Assembly: GCF_000764305.2 (NCBI RefSeq)
Contig: NW_025935716.1
Location: 186,001-250,000 of the forward strand
Length of the DNA: 64,000 nt
Source: Hyalella azteca
Taxonomy: Eukaryota; Arthropoda; Malacostraca; Amphipoda; Hyalellidae
Direction of reading: 5' to 3'
Both the position numbers and the translations under genes were made by a program. Below, in pieces: positions 34,159-45,329 of this stretch. Positions within the stretch are counted from its first letter, which is position 1, and every line of letters begins with the position of its first letter. Below the pieces are notes generated by a model. That model saw nothing but the letters and a program-made list of their open reading frames with translations, was not told the origin of the DNA and searched no databases.

Positions 34159-34312
34159 CATCGACCCTGAGGTTGAAACTCATCGTCGCCCTGCCAGCGG
34201 AGTTCTGAGCGCTGACGGAGAACAAGCCGCCGTCCTCGCGCGACACTTTCTGGATGGCGATGTCCGTGAGACCCTCGTCTTCCTCCACGTGAACCACGAC
34301 GCGAGCGAACGC
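34159..34312 (-). CDS. sls: sls-like Ig domain 10, C-terminal exon
   Basis: The translation is AFARVVVHVEEDEGLTDIAI, then QKVSREDGGLFSVSAQNSAG and RATMSFNLRVD. It shows an I-set E-F-G pattern with DGGLFSVSAQNSAG. The strand F Cys is replaced by Ser, and strand C reads WTCND, so the classic disulphide is probably absent. It enters at phase 0 and leaves at phase 1 (GATG|GTAAGA). Confidence 0.88.
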
Positions 34313-34650
34313 CTGCCACATGCATGAAATAATTCGTGGAAAACTGGGGTGAAGACAAATAATAACTTACGGTTGACCTTCAAATGAAAATAAATATTAT
34401 GATTTACATGCCCTTGAACAAACAAGATTACGAAGACTAAAAACTATACAATTATTAGGACAACGAAACGCGGAGCACCGCTGACGCGAAACTTAGCCAG
34501 AAATAATTATAAAAACAATCACCAGAGCATCCAAATTTTTACAGCTATTGGAAAATTCAAAATACAGATAGCCATATCATCTTTCCAGGTTGGTCTAAGT
34601 TTAATTCAAACCTTAAATTAATTATATTGAACTTAAAGTTAGGAACAAAC

Positions 34651-34787
34651 CTGGATAGGCTGGTCGTTGCAGGTCCAGGTGATCTTGGGCTGGGGGAAGC
34701 CCGTCACCTTGATGGGGATGTGCCAGCGATCACCCACCACCAGCCGCTGCGCTTGCGACTTTTCGTCGAACTCAAAGGCTGGCGCTT
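34651..34787 (-). CDS. sls: sls-like Ig domain 10, N-terminal exon
   Basis: The translation is EAPAFEFDEKSQAQRLVVGD, then RWHIPIKVTGFPQPKITWTC and NDQPIQ. It shows the A' to C strands of an I-set Ig, with the GFPQPKITW motif. It enters at phase 1 (GAACAG) and leaves at phase 0 (CAG|GTTTGT). Confidence 0.9.
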
Positions 34788-35418
34788 CTGTTCGCGAAAA
34801 CAATGGCTTGGTCATCATTAAAGGACCGGAGTGATTGTGATTACTTCATGAAAAACACCTAATTAATGGCAATAATTAAATTTGGCAGCTAAGTTTAACT
34901 TTGGCACATTCTTCGGGATTATTGAATTTTTTAAAATAAATTCACATGTGAAATACATAGCGTCTTAGCAACGTTGGACTTGACTGAAGTTTGCTATGGA
35001 GAAAATCGTGGCTGCGTCGTATGAAACTATTCATGGTAGCCGGCGTAAATTTACAGGACCCTCTAAGCTTATTTTAAGTTTAAAACCGCGGGGTCATTAT
35101 CCGATTATTACCAATAAGTTAAATAAGCTTCATTATCTAAAATGTTCACACTGTTTCATGAATTTTCATATTACAATTAATAACAATTACCTATTTAAGA
35201 AAATCGTAGCCTTCAAAAATGAAAAAAGTACCTCTAAAATAATATACGCTGGTGCAAATGTGTATTTTTTATTCCTCGCTTCCAATTGATTGTTCTTGTT
35301 GGAAGCTAATTAATAAATAAGAAATAACACTTAAATAAACTATAAAAATTACCAAAGTTGATGAAATTTCTTGTTCAGATTTCAATATGAATCATCTCAT
35401 AAACAACGAACAACGAAC

Positions 35419-35707
35419 CCTGTATAACGACAGTAGCACTAGTCTCCGCAGAACCAGCTGAGTTCTCTGCCCTACAGGAGTAGGTGCCTGAGGTGGTGGA
35501 GTTAGTTTCCTTGATGGTATGTGTAGCGGTGTAGTTTTCGTAGGTCAAATTTTTGGTGATAGTCTTGTTGTCTTTGGTCCAGGTGATGTCTGGCAGCGGC
35601 GTGCCCGTGATCACGCAGCGCAGTACGATAGTTTGGCGCAGGCCTGTCACTACGGGCTGAAGAAGTTCACGAACTTCGGGAGCCTCAGGCCTGATCGGTT
35701 CTGCTAC
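35419..35707 (-). CDS. sls: sls-like Ig domain 9 (single exon)
   Basis: A linker VAEPIRPEAPEVRELLQPVV precedes a complete I-set Ig: TIVLRCVITGTPLPDITWTK, with Cys and Trp, and SGTYSCRAENSAGSAETSAT, with the second Cys, ending VVIQ. Both disulphide cysteines are present. It enters at phase 0 (ATACAG) and leaves at phase 1 (CAGG|GTTCGT). Confidence 0.93.
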
Positions 35708-35781
35708 CTGTATTGATTTATTACGAAAATTAATCCACTCATATTGTGTTATTAACTAGCGCAAACCTAATTTTGCTATTT

Positions 35782-35935
35782 TAATAAGTCCAGCAGCTAT
35801 CTCAATCATTTGTCAGTTATGGAAAGGTCGGGTTCGAAAAGCCGGATCCGTTGTGGAATCAAGTCACGAAAAGTACATGAATCGGCAACAGGCCATGGGC
35901 TATTTCTTCAGTGCCGACACTACTATTCTATTCTA
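35782..35935. repeat. Dispersed repeat family, copy 2
   Basis: The second copy of the repeat described at 5239-5461, shorter and without the internal duplication. Both copies end in TATTCTATTCTA and lie in introns, in the same orientation. Confidence 0.75.
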
Positions 35936-36006
35936 CTGCAATGACACTTCGTCAGTTAATGTAGCTTACTATCTATATATGAAGTATAAACACCGTCTCG
36001 CCCCAC

Positions 36007-36172
36007 CTTGATGTATTCAGACTGTTCCGAGTACTCAGAAGTGCCGACTTCGTTGACAGCGGCGACTCTGAAGCTGTACTCTTGGTTCTTGGTGAGCCCG
36101 GACACGACGATTGTGGTCTCCCTCACCTCCTCCTTCGTGGTGTACTCCACCCAACGCGTCTCCTTACGGAAT
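36007..36172 (-). CDS. sls: sls-like Fn3 domain 1, C-terminal exon
   Basis: The translation is FRKETRWVEYTTKEEVRETT, then IVVSGLTKNQEYSFRVAAVN and EVGTSEYSEQSEYIK. LTKNQEYSFRVAAVNEVGTS is the Fn3 F-G signature. It enters at phase 2 (ACCCAG) and leaves at phase 0 (AAG|GTGGGG, a weak donor). Confidence 0.92.
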
Positions 36173-36361
36173 CTGGGTGAGTATCGATGGATGCGACCAT
36201 CAGTGCAATGTATAATCAATTCAGATATGAAGGCAATGATTCATATATCACCCATTCATATCCACGCGATGTCAAGGCCGATTTAAAACGAATAAATTTC
36301 ATTTTGCAAAAAATTTGGCCCTTCGGTAAGTTTAAAATGAATAAATTCCACTTTGTAAAAA

Positions 36362-36465
36362 TTAAAAAAAATTAAATTAAATTAACTTAAAATTAAATTT
36401 AAATTAAATTAATTAAATTTAATTAATTAAATTAATTAAATTAAATTAAAATTAAATTAAAATTA
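36362..36465. repeat. AATTA/AAATT low-complexity tract
   Basis: About 100 bp consists almost only of AATTAAATT permutations. It is a simple repeat in the intron inside Fn3 domain 1. Confidence 0.9.
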
Positions 36466-37077
36466 ACCCAGTTTAAATAGCCGTTAGACTTCTGTGTAAG
36501 ATACTAGGTGCGTGACACTCGCATCGACAAATCGGGAGTGAATTACTGGCTAACATTTCGTATTTTTTCTAGGCTCTAAGTATTAAAAAGGTAATAGTAA
36601 ATAACATAATTTAGTATTATCACATTATAAAATTATTACAATGCATAATTCCTACATAGCACACATAGTTTAGCTCTTCAGGTGGACTCATCTCACATCC
36701 ATCCACCTGTTAGTGTACATATTGCCTGCACTTTCCCATGATGTGCATTTTCCAGCATATGCAAGTACTTAATGTTTCTTGATAAGAATCGCCGCTTATG
36801 AGGAAAATAAATTTGTCTGTCCCTTTCAAATAGAAGAGAAGAATCTTCCAACATTCAATTAGAGAAATAGATCAAATTTAATGCCATGCTTCAAATACAA
36901 GTGAAAAATTACATAAAATCAATTCGGTATTCTAAAAATATATACCACTGTCACCTTGACACACAAGTAAACACATACATAATAATAGCGATAATTATGT
37001 TATCGCTAGTAACACACTTATATATAGCACACATATTGCTAATAATAATAATAATAAATAACTATCTAATAACTAAC

Positions 37078-37201
37078 GTGTATTCAATTATGTAGTTAGT
37101 AATGACGCGGCCTCCGTCGTCCTCAGGGGCGCGCCACAAGAGGGTGACCGAGTCGTCTGTTACCTTCAGGGGCTCGGGGGTCCCGGGCTTCGAGGGTTTG
37201 T
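37078..37201 (-). CDS. sls: sls-like Fn3 domain 1, N-terminal exon
   Basis: The translation is DKPSKPGTPEPLKVTDDSVT, then LLWRAPEDDGGRVITNYIIE and YT. It shows the Pro-rich start, strand B Trp (LLWRAP), EDDGG loop and NYIIEY strand C. It enters at phase 1 (GTGACAG) and leaves at phase 2 (ACAC|GTTAGT). Confidence 0.92.
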
Positions 37202-37973
37202 CTGTCACGAGGGGGAAAAATTACGGCTAATTCGGGGAAATAAAATTCAAAGAAAATAAAATTCAAAAATTTACCGCCAGCTGGTGGTAGAATATTAGGT
37301 CACTATTCTGCGTGTGCGCAGACTTTCAATTATCTCAATTAATTTACATATATAGAAGCAAGGTAAATGAAAAATGCGAAAAGATAACAGAAATTAATAT
37401 AAATAATGGCAGTCGAATAATGATAATAAACCGAGTAATGGCCGACGGTCACTTTCGCAGCCTTGGTTGTGACTCAGCTGGGGAATACATCATTTGTGCA
37501 GAATGAAATATAAAAGAAGCTTGTATAATAGTTATTTTTTTTAAATAAATAAATATCAATAATTCATGGCCAACAGCATTGTGAAAGAGTGAACAGTATA
37601 GTTATTTGGCGATAAAATTATATTTAAATTTTTATTATATGAATGGGATAGCGCAAATGAATGACCGCCTTAAATGCATCGTGTTTTTTCATGGCACACA
37701 AACAAGTTTTTGTAAAATAATCGAAAACTTCTGAAGACGCTGGGTTGACGCAAGTGAACCAGAAATTAGAGCACAATATAAAGGTTTTTACAACAGTTAT
37801 GCACAAATTTTCGCATAACTATTACGGTAAAACCGTAGGAAGGAGCGATGCATTTAATTGGGAAACAAAGTTACAATTGGAAGTTTCTTTCCAATTTGAC
37901 GTAACAGCCAATCTTTTCGTCATTCTTCAACGGGGTACAACATTTCACAGGTGATCAAAGATTTAAAAAATTA

Positions 37974-38130
37974 GATCAGTACTCACTGCAGTGAGTGACA
38001 GAGAGCGCATTTTCTCGTCGACGAAAACGTGAAGTCATGGACGGACAGACAGACGGACGGACAGACAGACGGACGGACATGACGATCACAATAAAGCATT
38101 TTTTTCATAAACGAGAAAATGCGCTAAAAA
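37974..38130 (+). mobile_element. MITE-like family A, copy 2
   Basis: The best-preserved copy: the palindrome ACTCACTGCAGTGAGT, then AGCGCATTTTCTCGT and its perfect 15-bp complement ACGAGAAAATGCGCT near the 3' end, with a (GACGGACA)n core between. Confidence 0.88.
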
Positions 38131-38287
38131 GACGAGATAGGACCAAATTTTCTAAATTGGTGAACAGATCATTTCTAACGCAAACTTAGGGAAAATAAAA
38201 TTAATTTTAAACACTTCAACAAGGAGAAGAACCTCATCCTTGACAATTAATTCGGTAGTAAAGAATATGAAATTTCTAAACACGTAC

Positions 38288-38423
38288 CGAGAATCTTAAG
38301 AACGAAGTCAATAGTGACGTCACCGCAGCTATTGACGAGCTTAAGAACGTATTCTCCACAGTCGACGTTCTCAACTTGGTATATGGTGAACGTTGCTACG
38401 TTTTCTGAGATCTTGGGCAACAA
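38288..38423 (-). CDS. sls: sls-like Ig domain 8, C-terminal exon
   Basis: The translation is LLPKISENVATFTIYQVENV, then DCGEYVLKLVNSCGDVTIDF and VLKIL. DCGEYVLKLVN is the Ig strand F motif; the Cys pattern is non-canonical. It enters at phase 0 (TTCGCAG) and leaves at phase 1 (CTCG|GTACGT). Confidence 0.9.
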
Positions 38424-38975
38424 CTGCGAATGAAAATTAAGTTATTTATTCTGATTGGGGATGAGCAAAATAATATTAATATTGTCATTGTGCCGATATT
38501 GAAATTATAGTAACTATTGTAGCTACATTTGATTGATGGAAAATAAGTAGTCAAGGTGTTAATTGGTGTAGCACAGTCAATTCCATCAAAATGGAATAAA
38601 AATTTCCTGATTAAAAATGAGCAGTAGGTGGACAAAAATGCTGAGCGTTGAAACTTAAAATTATGTGTTGATAATTTTACCATGAAGTGGAAGAGACTCC
38701 TGAGATAGAACTGGCCTCTGAGGTAGAAATTCTGTTCATACTGACTAAATAATTTTATTTTTTGCAATTGACAGGCATGGGCGCTATTGAAAATGTCACC
38801 TAATTTCGTTACATCTCAATCATTACAAAATCGTTTCGTTACATTGCAAAACCGTCATGTTATGGTAACAAATTTAAACCCTCGATATCCTTTCCCTGTT
38901 TGAAATTTAATGTCAAGCAATTCCGGATTGGATCCGGAATTGCTTTTGAATTTTGGATTGGATCATTGATCTTAC

Positions 38976-39133
38976 CCTCTTGGATTCTTTGATAGTTTTC
39001 CCTCTGTGGGTCCAGAGGGCGGTAGGTTGAGGGGTGGCCTTGAAAGGCACCGTGAAGGTCACGTCTGTGCCCTTAATGACCACAAACTCCGTCGTGATGG
39101 ATGATCTCTCGATCACCGGCGCTGATTCCAGCA
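38976..39133 (-). CDS. sls: sls-like Ig domain 8, N-terminal exon
   Basis: The translation is VLESAPVIERSSITTEFVVI, then KGTDVTFTVPFKATPQPTAL and WTHRGKTIKESKR. It shows Ig strands A to C', with PQPTALWTHRGK. It enters at phase 1 (TGCCCAG) and leaves at phase 0 (AGG|GTAAGA). Confidence 0.9.
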
Positions 39134-39139
39134 CTGGGC

Positions 39140-39572
39140 AAAAAATTCATCCATTTAAACAAATATAGAGCCTCTATGGTTCAATACAGTGATGTCCTAT
39201 ATAAGGGGAAATTCATTAATCCTTTTATATAAATTAATAGATACATTGTACAATCATTCATCAAGTCTTTTGACTGACGAAAATGTAAACAAAATTTAAC
39301 TCAGTACTCACTGCAATGATTGACAGAGAGCGCATTTTCTCGTCGATGAAAACACGGACGGATAAACGGACGGACAGACAGACAGACGGACATGACGAGC
39401 ACAATAGCGCCTTTTGTCCATAAATGAAAAAATGCGCTATAAATTCATCCAAATAAACATATATAGAGCCTCTATGGTTCAATACAGTGTTGTCCTATTT
39501 AGGTGGAAATTATTAATCCTTTTATATAAATTAATAGATACATTGGACAATTATTCATCAAATCTTTTGACT
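39140..39572. repeat. Direct duplication of ~130 bp flanking a family A MITE (copy 3, 39299-39440)
   Basis: 39140-39282 and 39435-39572 are about 85-90% similar: TAGAGCCTCTATGGTTCAAT, then TTATATAAATTAATAGATAC and TCATCAA.TCTTTTGACT. The MITE-like element lies between them in plus orientation, with the ACTCACTGCAATGATTGACA, GCGCATTTTCTCG and AAAATGCGCT parts. This looks like a tandem duplication whose unit included, or was later interrupted by, the element. Confidence 0.8.
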
Positions 39573-39924
39573 TCTACAAAGTAGAATCGGAGCATTAACA
39601 TCAATCATTCTTATAGATGGATGTACGTTTCTAATGATGATATTTAATAATTAGCTTTTCAGCTGCGCATATGAATTCTCGACTTTAATTTGCGACGATT
39701 TGTGTTCCTGGACGTAAATTAGATGGAAAGAAATTTTGTTTAAGGCTTTATTTTGAGAACAGTTATCCGGGAATCATGAATAATACCCCTGGCGTTACAT
39801 GGGGAGTACTGACGAAATTATTAATGTACGGACAGGCGCACCGCAGACAGGCGTACCATGCAGACAGGCGCACCGTACAGACAGGCGTACCGTCAAGACA
39901 GTAGTCTAAATAGTACGCCTGTCT

Positions 39925-40250
39925 TACCAGCACAGTCATGCGGCAGGAGGTCTTACCCAGCACAGTCATACGGCAGGAGGTCTTAGCCAGGACAGTCATA
40001 CGGCAGGAGGTCTTACCCAGCACAGTCACGCGGCAGGGGGTCTTACCCAGCACAGTCATGCGGCAGGAGGTCTTACCTAGCACAGCCATACGGCAGGAGG
40101 TCTTACCCAGCACAGTCATACGGCAGGAGGTCTTACCCAACAGTCATACGGCAGGAGGTCTTACCCAGCACAGTCATGCGGCAGGAGGTCTTACCCAACA
40201 CAGTCATGCGGCAGGAGGTCTTACCCAGCACAGTCATGCGGCAGGAGGTC
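39925..40250. repeat. 30-bp array (11 copies) containing the 5' splice site of the 40225 exon
   Basis: The minus-strand unit is CTGCCGCATGACTGTGCTGG followed by GTAAGACCTC. Each copy repeats the last ~20 exon bases plus a strong GTAAGA donor; one copy has lost the GT (GCTAAG). The first four copies stay in the Ig reading frame (KTSCRMTVLG per unit). The fourth has a 2-bp deletion leading to a stop. Confidence 0.95.
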
Positions 40251-40379
40251 TTAAGACTGCCCAATACGCATGTGTACTCGGCAGCGTCTTCCAGTGTGAC
40301 GGTCTTCACGATCAACGTGCGTTTCTTGCCTTGCTTCTTCAGGATGAAACGCGCATCTGCCGAAACTTCCTCACCATTT
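40225..40379 (-). CDS. sls: sls-like Ig domain 7, C-terminal exon
   Basis: The translation is RNGEEVSADARFILKKQGKK, then RTLIVKTVTLEDAAEYTCVL and GSLKTSCRMTVLG. DAAEYTCVLGSLKTSCRMTV is a strand F-G motif with the disulphide Cys. It enters at phase 2 (TTTCAG) and leaves at phase 1 with the outermost donor of a repeated series (CTGG|GTAAGA). Three more in-phase donors follow at 30-bp steps, so the true end may vary by 10 residues per step. The outermost donor gives the most ordinary Ig length. Confidence 0.88.
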
Positions 40380-40921
40380 CTGAAAGTTTTTATTTTATGT
40401 TTCAAAAGTTTCAATTTTTTCTTACAAACTTTTTGGATAGTACATTGTGGGATAAAATTAATCACAGAAAAGAACACTTTTTAATTGTCAATCCTGATTA
40501 CAGGAAATTGTGACTTATTTATGTCTGTTTTTAAAGCGAAGGTTGCGATATCGTGGTAAAAGTTCTCGTTTTGTACGAATACTAGGACCAAATCTCTCTT
40601 GACAGAAGAACATTAGGATCTACAAGAATTTCTATTCATAGCTAATGATTTCACAAGGAGCTGTCGCAAGGAATAATTTTCGTCGAATCTTGGCTAAAAA
40701 TTTTACCTGATGCATTTGTTATTAATCGCTATCTAGAAAATTTTTCATAAACATTACTTCTATCGAATATTTTTGTAAAACGAATCCAATATAAAATTTC
40801 GAACTGATATCCTTAAAAGACAGTTATTTAAATTTTACTAATGACAGATTGGGGCTGACGGGTTTCTCAGAATTACTACATATTACTGCAGAATATTTTG
40901 TTATAATATCCAACGACTAAC

Positions 40922-41046
40922 CTGAGCCACGTAACATCACTTTGTTCCTTGGTAATCTCTACGGTAAATTCAGCATCAGTCGACGATATTACGTCCATTT
41001 GGGGCGGCAGCTTCTTCAGGAAGTCGCCTTCAATTTGGCCTTCGAC
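40922..41046 (-). CDS. sls: sls-like Ig domain 7, N-terminal exon
   Basis: The translation is VEGQIEGDFLKKLPPQMDVI, then SSTDAEFTVEITKEQSDVTW and LR. It shows Ig strands A' to C; the usual strand B Cys is replaced by Val (FTVEI). It enters at phase 0 and leaves at phase 2 (CTCAG|GTTAGT). Confidence 0.9.
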
Positions 41047-41816
41047 CTTTGGGATTTGAAACAAAAAATGTTGTCAATAGATCCTAAATAACACATAAAA
41101 AACTCGGATTATTAAGGAGTCAGAAGAAACTAAATTTGTCAGAGTACGTTCAAAATTGATTCAGAAGAAATTAATGACATGCTTGCACATGCAACTTGGA
41201 AGAGTTCAAGCAACATTTTGGTTCGCTACTATACTCAATTTACGAAACTTAAGAGATCTAGTGAATATATTTGGCATCTACTCTTGGAATTTCTTACTAC
41301 CGGAATTATGCGTGTTAATTAGAATTGATGAGATCAATACTTCTCAAGACCTATACTACGTGTGAAAGCAGAGCAGAATATTTCTTCTAATGTAAGAATC
41401 CCATAAAGAAATGGAGACCCATACTAAGTAATGTTGTCTAGGGTTCATGCAGGCAACAATAATTAAGTTGTTCAAAATCAGGCGGATTGTATATTGCGTC
41501 ATGGAAAACGATGGCGTTGAAAATTGCTTTTTATTTTCTTTACAGCCAAGTTGAAAGTCTCCTTAACCTATGCCGACTCTTGAGGACTCACCATTGAAGT
41601 CCCGCGTGAACAAACAAGAAATTGTCGCAGAAAAAGGAATTTCATTCGCTTAGTGTCCACAGCTTTGGTCAACTGCCTTCACATTATTTAAAATATGAAA
41701 GCGTAGTCATGGTTTTATCCACTGCTTGTTAAAATGTAGTTTTGCAGCGGAAAAGTTTAGGAAACAAAAAATATGCAAAAAGATGGCTTCATGATTTTCA
41801 AAATATTTCTTTTTAC

Positions 41817-42005
41817 CTTGAGTCTGGCTGAGCATTCAGTCTTGCCGACCACGGCGCGATAGACGCCATCGTCGTCAGCTTGGCAGTTGTAAATGAGCAG
41901 CCGCTGCACCTTGCCGTCGATGGAGAGCTGGTAGTGGTCCGAGAACCGAATCTCGGAACCATCTTTGTACCACGTAATTACTGCGTCACCCTTTGACAGC
42001 TCCAC
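41817..42005 (-). CDS. sls: sls-like Ig domain 6, main exon
   Basis: The translation is VELSKGDAVITWYKDGSEIR, then DHYQLSIDGKVQRLLIYNCQ and ADDDGVYRAVVGKTECSARL. It shows the Ig C Trp and the DDGVYRAVVGKTECSARLKV strand F-G. It is phase 0/0 (CTCCAG and AAG|GTAAAA). The first strands of this Ig come from the end of the exon at 42263. Confidence 0.92.
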
Positions 42006-42262
42006 CTGGAGAGTTCAGTGGTGCTCAGAAGTAACTTTTATAGTATTAATTTTAGATAATGTCAGAGCACTTCAGGCACATGAATGAATTCGGAGAATAG
42101 GAATGCGAAAACCATATACCGTACGTAGTAGCTTCGTAAAGCAATTAGTGAAGACTGGATCTTATTATTTGTAATAGTAGTTAAATATTAAAAAAACTCA
42201 AACTATCTTACTAGAACAAATTTTAATATTTTAAAATCCAGTTAACCAAAATAATAACTTAC

Positions 42263-42597
42263 GGCAAAGCTGGCCTTCTCAGCCTTGTTCACAGTCTGGT
42301 CGGTCATATCCTTTACGATCTCGGCAGGTAGTTCACGCACGGTGAGTTCGCACGTGCTTTCGAGATCCCCCAGCACGCACGTATATTCACCCTCATCATT
42401 CACACTGGCTGATGTAATGATGAGTCTTCGTATCCTTCCATCTACCAAAACTTTCATGCGGTCGTCACCGACGATTTCTTCGCCGTCTTTGTGCCATGAA
42501 ACCTGGCATTTCTCGGATGAGACTTCGACGAACAACACAGCTTCGTCCTTCTCCAAAACCTCGACGTCTTGAAGCTTTTGCACAAACTCTTCCAAAG
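42263..42597 (-). CDS. sls: sls-like Ig domain 5 plus start of Ig domain 6
   Basis: Complete Ig: PLEEFVQKLQDVEVLEKDEA, VLFVEVSSEKCQVSWHKDGE, then RRLIITSASVNDEGEYTCVL and GDLESTCELTVREL. PAEIVKDMTDQTVNKAEKAS follows and begins the next Ig. Ig domains 4 to 7 share the spacing 'xYTCVLGxxxxxCxxTV', a hallmark of the closely packed distal Ig set. It enters at phase 1 and leaves at phase 0 (GCC|GTAAGT). Confidence 0.93.
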
Positions 42598-42881
42598 CTA
42601 AGAAGAGACAAGAAGACATTGTAATCTCTTTCTTAGTAATGACATTTCTACTGTGTAAAAGTGTTTGGAAAAATGAAATGAAAATAAACTCACAAAGGTA
42701 ATGAACAATAACGTAAATCTACAGACACCTTTCCGCCCCACGCACACGTTCAATAGTTCTGCCATACCGCGTACAGATTGCATTTAGCTTTCTATAGTCA
42801 GTTTTACAGCGCGGACAGGTTTTCCAGCAATCATACTTAATTGTAACATGTTACTACTGGGACTGAATATGAAATGCTTAC

Positions 42882-43135
42882 GTTTGATGGTCATGTTACA
42901 CCAGGTCGACTGATCATCGAAGGTGCACTTGTATTTGCCAGTATCGTTCACTGCCGCCGAGTGAATGACGAGTCTGTGAGTGAGACCCTCGTGCTCCAGA
43001 GTGATGCGTTCACTTGACGTGATCTCCATCTTGCCCTTCCACCACTTCACTTCCTTGTCCCGGCTGGTCCTGCACTCCAGAACCGCCTGAGAGTTCTCCT
43101 CCACCACGCACGATTCCAGACCCTTCTTGAAGGTA
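42882..43135 (-). CDS. sls: sls-like Ig domain 4 (single exon)
   Basis: The translation is TFKKGLESCVVEENSQAVLE, CRTSRDKEVKWWKGKMEITS, then THRLVIHSAAVNDTGKYKCT and FDDQSTWCNMTIK. Strand B Cys, strand C Trp and strand F Cys are all present. It enters at phase 2 (TCCACAG) and leaves at phase 1 (AAAC|GTAAGC). Confidence 0.93.
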
Positions 43136-44465
43136 CTGTGGACATAGCAAAGTATTAAAGTGAAGTTCTGAATAATCTTTGTCGCGAAATGAAAGAAATG
43201 GAAGATTTAAATTCAGTTTTTTTGTGTGTGGAGGCTGTAATTTTGTCAAAGGTCCGGGGGTAAAAAAGTTTATCTGCATATTCATTCTAGATGATGCAAA
43301 GAAATGCTGGTGGATGCAGATAAATGACAGTGTTTCATAGTCCAAGCATAGATAGCACAAAAACTGAGGATGCATGTTCTCTCATTTGTTCACCATCAGA
43401 CCCGATTTGCTTTGAGTCTACTAGGCCTCCGGTAAATTTTTTGAGCTCTGTCAAATATTATGCACATCAGGGTGCTGCACTTACGCACCCTGACAATAGT
43501 AATGAGCTTTGTGACACGACGGAAGACATAAAAAAAGCCTTTATGGAATCACACGTGTAGCCACTAAGGTTGTGTGACTTGCAGAAAACGCATCGACGCA
43601 AATAAGTCCATGAACGCAAGCAAATGTATAATGGCAGATGCTATTAAAAATTATTAAAGAATTTTAGCGCTCGCGGAACAGTTAACGGTGTAATTTTTTT
43701 ACATTGTGAAACGCCTCAATTTAAGGGAACATTTGTCAATGTTTGAACTTGGCTAATATAATCTAGATTTTGCTGGTCAATTCATTGTATCAAAAGAATA
43801 ATAAAAAAGTATTATAGGCTGAATGATATTCTGTCTGAATCTTTTACAAGAACATCTTTTACGTCACTACATGCGGTGATCTAAAATTTTTTTTTTTTTT
43901 TTTAAATTAGGTTTTCGAAAAAAAATTCACAATTAGGTTTTCGATCGCATATTTTTCTGAGATTAAATCTCGAGCATTGATTAAAATGAATCTATAGCAA
44001 CAACAGACAATATCAAGGAAAGAGTGAAACACTCAGGTCAAACATTTCATTTAAGGCTTGAAATTATTCCCATCAGCACCCGCACAACATTCATTGTAGG
44101 TTCATTAAGTCGCATTAATACTTGATTCCTCGTTTCAATATGAAATTCGAGAAAGAACACATAACAGCAAAAGATATTCAACTTAGTTATCAAAAATCGT
44201 AATCTTACACTAAAAAGCAAGAATAATTTCAGATGTAATAAAAAACGATTAGTGAATTTAATATTTCATCGAGAAACTAACTAGTATTTAAGATTTTCAT
44301 CCTAAATTCTGTCTGAGGAGTTTCACACAACATAAAATATATTTGAAAACAGAATTAACCTAATTTTTTTTAAATGCACCAGGTATCTTAAGAATCCTTC
44401 AATAATTAAATAAAATTTAAGACTTTAATTAAATTAAATATAAGAACTATACGAGGAGAACTTAC
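43136..44465. other. Intron, nothing recognised
   Basis: AT-rich intron between Ig domains 3 and 4, with a poly-T run near 43887. A plus-strand ORF at 43324-43560 has no recognisable domain. Confidence 0.6.
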
Positions 44466-44642
44466 ACGACATCACTGCCGACGGTGACGTTCGCAGAGTG
44501 CGACACTTTACCCATCTTGTTGGTGGCCGTACAGACGTACTTGCCAGCGTCGCTCTTACTTGCGTGCTGCACCTCCAGTACAGCCACCTCATCCCCATAG
44601 CGCGCGATCACGTTATTTTCCAGCTTTATCTTCTTGCCGTTC
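44466..44642 (-). CDS. sls: sls-like Ig domain 3, C-terminal exon
   Basis: The translation is NGKKIKLENNVIARYGDEVA, then VLEVQHASKSDAGKYVCTAT and NKMGKVSHSANVTVGSDV. DAGKYVCTATNKMGKVSHSA is classic I-set. It enters at phase 2 (TTCAG) and leaves at phase 2 (TCGT|GTAAGT). The upstream intron must use a GC donor at 44983 to give WSRNGKK. Confidence 0.92.
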
Positions 44643-44754
44643 CTGAACATTTTTCATTGTGGATTTAAAATATATAGTTTAATATAATGGTTAGTTTACC
44701 TGGGGAATTTCTTCGTAATTATATAAATAAAAAATTTTTCTTCCATAGAAAAAT

Positions 44755-44900
44755 ATAACTCAGTGTACTCACTGCAGTGAGTGACAGAGAGCGCATTTTC
44801 TCGTCGACGAAAACGTGAAGTCACGGACGAACGGACAGACGGACGGACATGGCGAGCACAATAGCGCCTTTCTTCCATAAATGAGAAAATGCGCTTAAAA
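44755..44900 (+). mobile_element. MITE-like family A, copy 4
   Basis: Same order of motifs as copy 2, with an extra GT in CAGTGTACTCACTGC and a shorter GACGGACA core. It lies in the intron that splits Ig domain 3, about 80 bp from the GC donor. Confidence 0.85.
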
Positions 44901-44982
44901 GGGAGTATCGTGTAGAAGGTGATCAAGTGAGAGATAGGAATTTCTATAAAACAAGACACCAATAAATAAATACGAGACTTGC

Positions 44983-45101
44983 CGGCTCCAAGTGATGTCT
45001 GGGGTGGGAATGCCCCGTATACGAGCCACGAGCCGTATGGTACCGAGCTCCTCGACGGTGGTGTCGCTGAACAGCTCCTCGAACACGGGCTCTTCGGGAG
45101 C
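44983..45101 (-). CDS. sls: sls-like Ig domain 3, N-terminal exon (GC donor)
   Basis: The translation is APEEPVFEELFSDTTVEELG, then TIRLVARIRGIPTPDITWSR. It shows Ig strands A to C, with IPTPDITW. It enters at phase 0 (AAAACAG). A donor AGCCG|GCAAGT (non-canonical GC, otherwise perfect) leaves at phase 2 and fuses to NGKKIK at 44642. The nearest GT, 3 bases on (GTCTCG), would break the frame. Confidence 0.9.
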
Positions 45102-45329
45102 CTGTTTTGATCACGCGGTGAAATTAGAGGTATTTTTAGGAGATGAAATATGTGTAAAATATATTAACTCTCTCACTTAACATTTAAAAAATATTCTTCA
45201 TATATTTTTCAAACTCAAGCGTCAATGGAAAATATGAATTGATAATTTAGAGAGCAATAAGGCAATTAACCATCAACAAAATACCTAACATATCGAAATT
45301 ATGATTGGTTAATGAAGCGTTCAAAGTAC

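Noticed and set aside
39763..40140. Minus-strand ORF with repeated KTSCRMTVLG beyond the first copies
   Set aside because: A 2-bp deletion in the fourth copy shifts the frame; the remainder is intronic array, not a domain.
3895..40250. Minisatellites as possible CRISPR arrays
   Set aside because: Units are contiguous without unique spacers and lie in eukaryotic introns.
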